DNA of 64,000 nucleotides, from contig NC_089275.1 in NCBI RefSeq assembly GCF_963678975.1, positions 22,505,977 through 22,569,976 of the forward strand, written 5' to 3'. Origin of the DNA: Dysidea avara. Its lineage: Eukaryota > Porifera > Demospongiae > Dictyoceratida > Dysideidae. Of the stretch, positions 61,891 through 64,000 are shown one piece after another; positions within the stretch are counted from its first letter, which is position 1, and every line of letters begins with the position of its first letter. Under the pieces are notes generated by a model. It made no database searches, had not been told where the DNA came from, and was given only the letters and a program-made list of their open reading frames with translations. The translations under genes were made by a program, and so were the position numbers.

Positions 61891-62504
61891 CTAAACACAA
61901 TAGTTGTTTGAATATATGAAAACTGTATGTGTATACACTGGCAACTAGTCAGTATTAGGATACATTTCTGTTTTCAAAAGTAAACTAGCTCAGACATCTA
62001 TGCAGTTGTGCAGTTGTGTATATGTACCAGCTTGTATGTGTGCATGTATCAGGGAGGGAGGGGGATTTCCCATCTGAAATTCAACTTGTATAAGCTTACA
62101 GCTGAAACACCAAACTATCAAAGTTTGGCAGCATGCACAAAGGTACAGAAAAGACAAGAACAGTAACAGTGTAATAATAGCTAACAGGAATGTTATGTGA
62201 GAACAAGAGTTTAATGTGTAACCCAAGATTGAGATTCTGTAATATAGCAACTCTGATTAGTAGTATTAATAGTCATATAATAATCCAAAATAAAACACTT
62301 CTTTAAAAAGGATATATTAAATGTAGAACTATGAAAATCAAAGAATAATACTGTACAGAATTCTTCAAATTTAATAGCTAGATCTGGAGATTTCCATGGT
62401 GAAGCCTTTTGCCTATGCCCCTGTGTATACACAGGTGCAGTTAACAAATTCAATTATCACAGAATTCTCTAATGCTGGAGCCTACAGCATAGTGTATCAA
62501 GACA
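61891..62504. other. stretch upstream of the last identified sushi exon
   Basis: No further sushi exon or signal peptide exon could be recognised. Confidence 0.3.
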
Positions 62505-62960
62505 TACGATAGTGTGTCGTGCGGCCCAAGAAGCCGGCGCGCCACACCGTGAGTATATTGACAGGAAGAAAGAAAACGCGATTTTCACACCTTTGTAGCT
62601 CCGTGATCCTTCATCCGATTGGAACCAGTTTTGCTGCAGCGGTGCCCGCCAGGTAGGCCACTCCACATACCAAATTTGAAGAAAATCGCCTTAGCCATTT
62701 CCGAGATATGAGTGCCCAAAAGTTCGTTTTTATTTCTTCGTGTTCTTTTTTCTTCTTATTTGTCTTTTCGCACACTTTGAAAAATTGCTATAAAACACAA
62801 ATACGTAATCCGATCGCCTTGACATTTGGCACACATGAAGGGAGTCCAACGAACAATCCTAGTATCAAATGTGGTGTAAATTCGGTGAATGGTTCAGGAG
62901 TTATGATCGCTTATTCGCGTGAAACAAGATCGATTTGTTGTCACGCCTACAGGGTAAACC
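62505..62960. repeat. dispersed repeat of unknown origin
   Basis: GC-richer block with GAAGCCGGCGCGCCACACCG, GCCACTCCACATACCAAATT and TCCGAGATATGAGTGCCCA, related to 46880-47080. After 62943 the words CACGCCTAC and AAACCGCTT recur at about 63229, showing the repeat was split by the LINE tail at 62975. Confidence 0.4.
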
Positions 62961-62974
62961 GCTTCATGGAATGA

Positions 62975-63225
62975 GTTGATTATTATTATTATTATTATTA
63001 TTGTTTACTGAGCAGTCAGCCCTGCTGGTGTGCTCAGGAATCACATAAACAAATACATTAGGTACAATAATATGATTGGATAATCGGTTTGTGGATAGAT
63101 CAACCATTGTAGGAGTGCCTTTTGGTAGTTCGAAAACAATCGAAATTAACATCATGGAGATATGACATGAAACCGAAGGTGTGTAACAATTGCGCGATCG
63201 AGATTCGTGAATAAAAATACCAATA
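62975..63225 (-). mobile_element. LINE 3' tail insertion
   Basis: On the minus strand it ends in a hairpin (CTGAGCACACC...GACTGCTCAG) followed by (AAT)8-9 at 62977-63002. It interrupts the repeat of 62505-63260. The coding part is absent. Confidence 0.4.
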
Positions 63226-63474
63226 ATTTTCACGCCTACCAGGCAAACCGCTTAGAGCAGTGAGCTGAAACTTGGAATGTAACTGGAATAGTCATCGTAG
63301 AAAGTCCTTGCAGTAGTACAGAACAATCGGTTTACAAATCACTGACTCATGATTCCAAAGCCAACTCCGTGTAGCAAATGCGAGATCGAGATACTCTAAT
63401 AGAACAGTCACCCTAATAGAGCATTCACCTAGTTCATGACTTACTCCATTATAGATTGCAAGTTATGCTGTAGG

Positions 63475-64000
63475 GAGTTCAGCAGCAACCAGTTAATAAT
63501 TTAGACAGTTCAGCTACAAGTAAGTCACCTTGCAGAGAGTTCAGCTACAAAGAAACCATCCTGTGGAGAGTTCAGCTACAAACAAATCACCCTGCAGAGA
63601 ATTTGGCTACAAAGAAAACATCATGTAGAGAGTTCAGCTGCAAACATATCACCCTGTAGAGAGTTCAGCTATGAAAAGATCACCCTGTAGAGAGTTCAGC
63701 TAGATGAAGTCACCTTGTAGAGAGTTCAGCTACAAAGAAACCACCATGTAGAGAGTTCAGCTGCAAACAAATCACCCTGTAGAGAATTCAGCTACAAACA
63801 AATCGCCCTGTAGAGGGATCAGCTAGAAGAAGTTACCTTGTAGAGAGTTCAGGTACAAAGAAACCATCATGTAGAGAGTTCAGCTACAAAGAAACCACCA
63901 TGTAGAAAGTTCAGCTGCAAACAAATCACCTGTAGAGAGTTCATGCAGCTAGAAACAAATCACCCTGTAGAGAGATCAGCTAGAAGAGGTCACCTTGTAG
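63475..64000. repeat. minisatellite, ~30-33 bp unit, continues past the edge
   Basis: About 16 imperfect tandem units built on GTAGAGAGTTCAGCTACAAA followed by CAAATCACC or GAAACCACCAT. Two unit types alternate irregularly. It runs to the last base of the window. Confidence 0.8.

Overview
The window looks like nuclear DNA of an early-branching metazoan, most probably a demosponge. It is AT-rich, its genes have many short exons, and it carries a NACHT-LRR receptor and a multi-sushi membrane protein of the kind expanded in sponges. Transposon debris fills both introns and intergenic space. Species assignment is inference; no marker gene fixes it.

Layout. 1-22 kb is mostly transposable elements: inverted copies of an unknown ~480 bp segment (120-600 and 16735-17190), hAT-, Harbinger- and palindrome-type MITEs nested in each other, a decayed CR1/L2-like LINE (14.36-16.37 kb), and a few exon-like remnants (about 7.0, 8.0 and 11.9 kb). 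From 22.57 to 36.3 kb the minus strand carries a 12-exon gene that I could join exon by exon in frame; it encodes a 573-residue homologue of BDP1, the B'' subunit of RNA polymerase III initiation factor TFIIIB. Its introns hold piggyBac-, hAT- and foldback-type elements, several with perfect target-site duplications. From 37.7 to 41.2 kb there is an uninterrupted R2-like LINE on the minus strand whose reverse transcriptase carries a Tudor-like insertion.

41.5-45.9 kb is again MITE territory. 45.9-53.4 kb is a plus-strand NLR gene: a death-fold-like first exon, a 4.9 kb intron, then a NACHT-LRR exon broken by one frameshift. 55.86-61.9 kb is the 3' part of a minus-strand type I membrane protein gene built from phase-1 exons, with about 13 sushi domains, one transmembrane helix and a short acidic tail; its 5' end lies outside or was not found. 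62.5-64 kb holds a dispersed repeat, a LINE tail and a minisatellite that runs off the edge.

The genes do not form a pathway: BDP1 is housekeeping, while the NLR and the sushi receptor are candidate recognition/immune genes. The most striking non-genic signals are a short near-palindrome (core CTCTATTAGAGTA) found in about 37 places and inside unrelated MITE families, and four MITE-like blocks made of repeated GTAGTGAACGTCACTAC palindromes.
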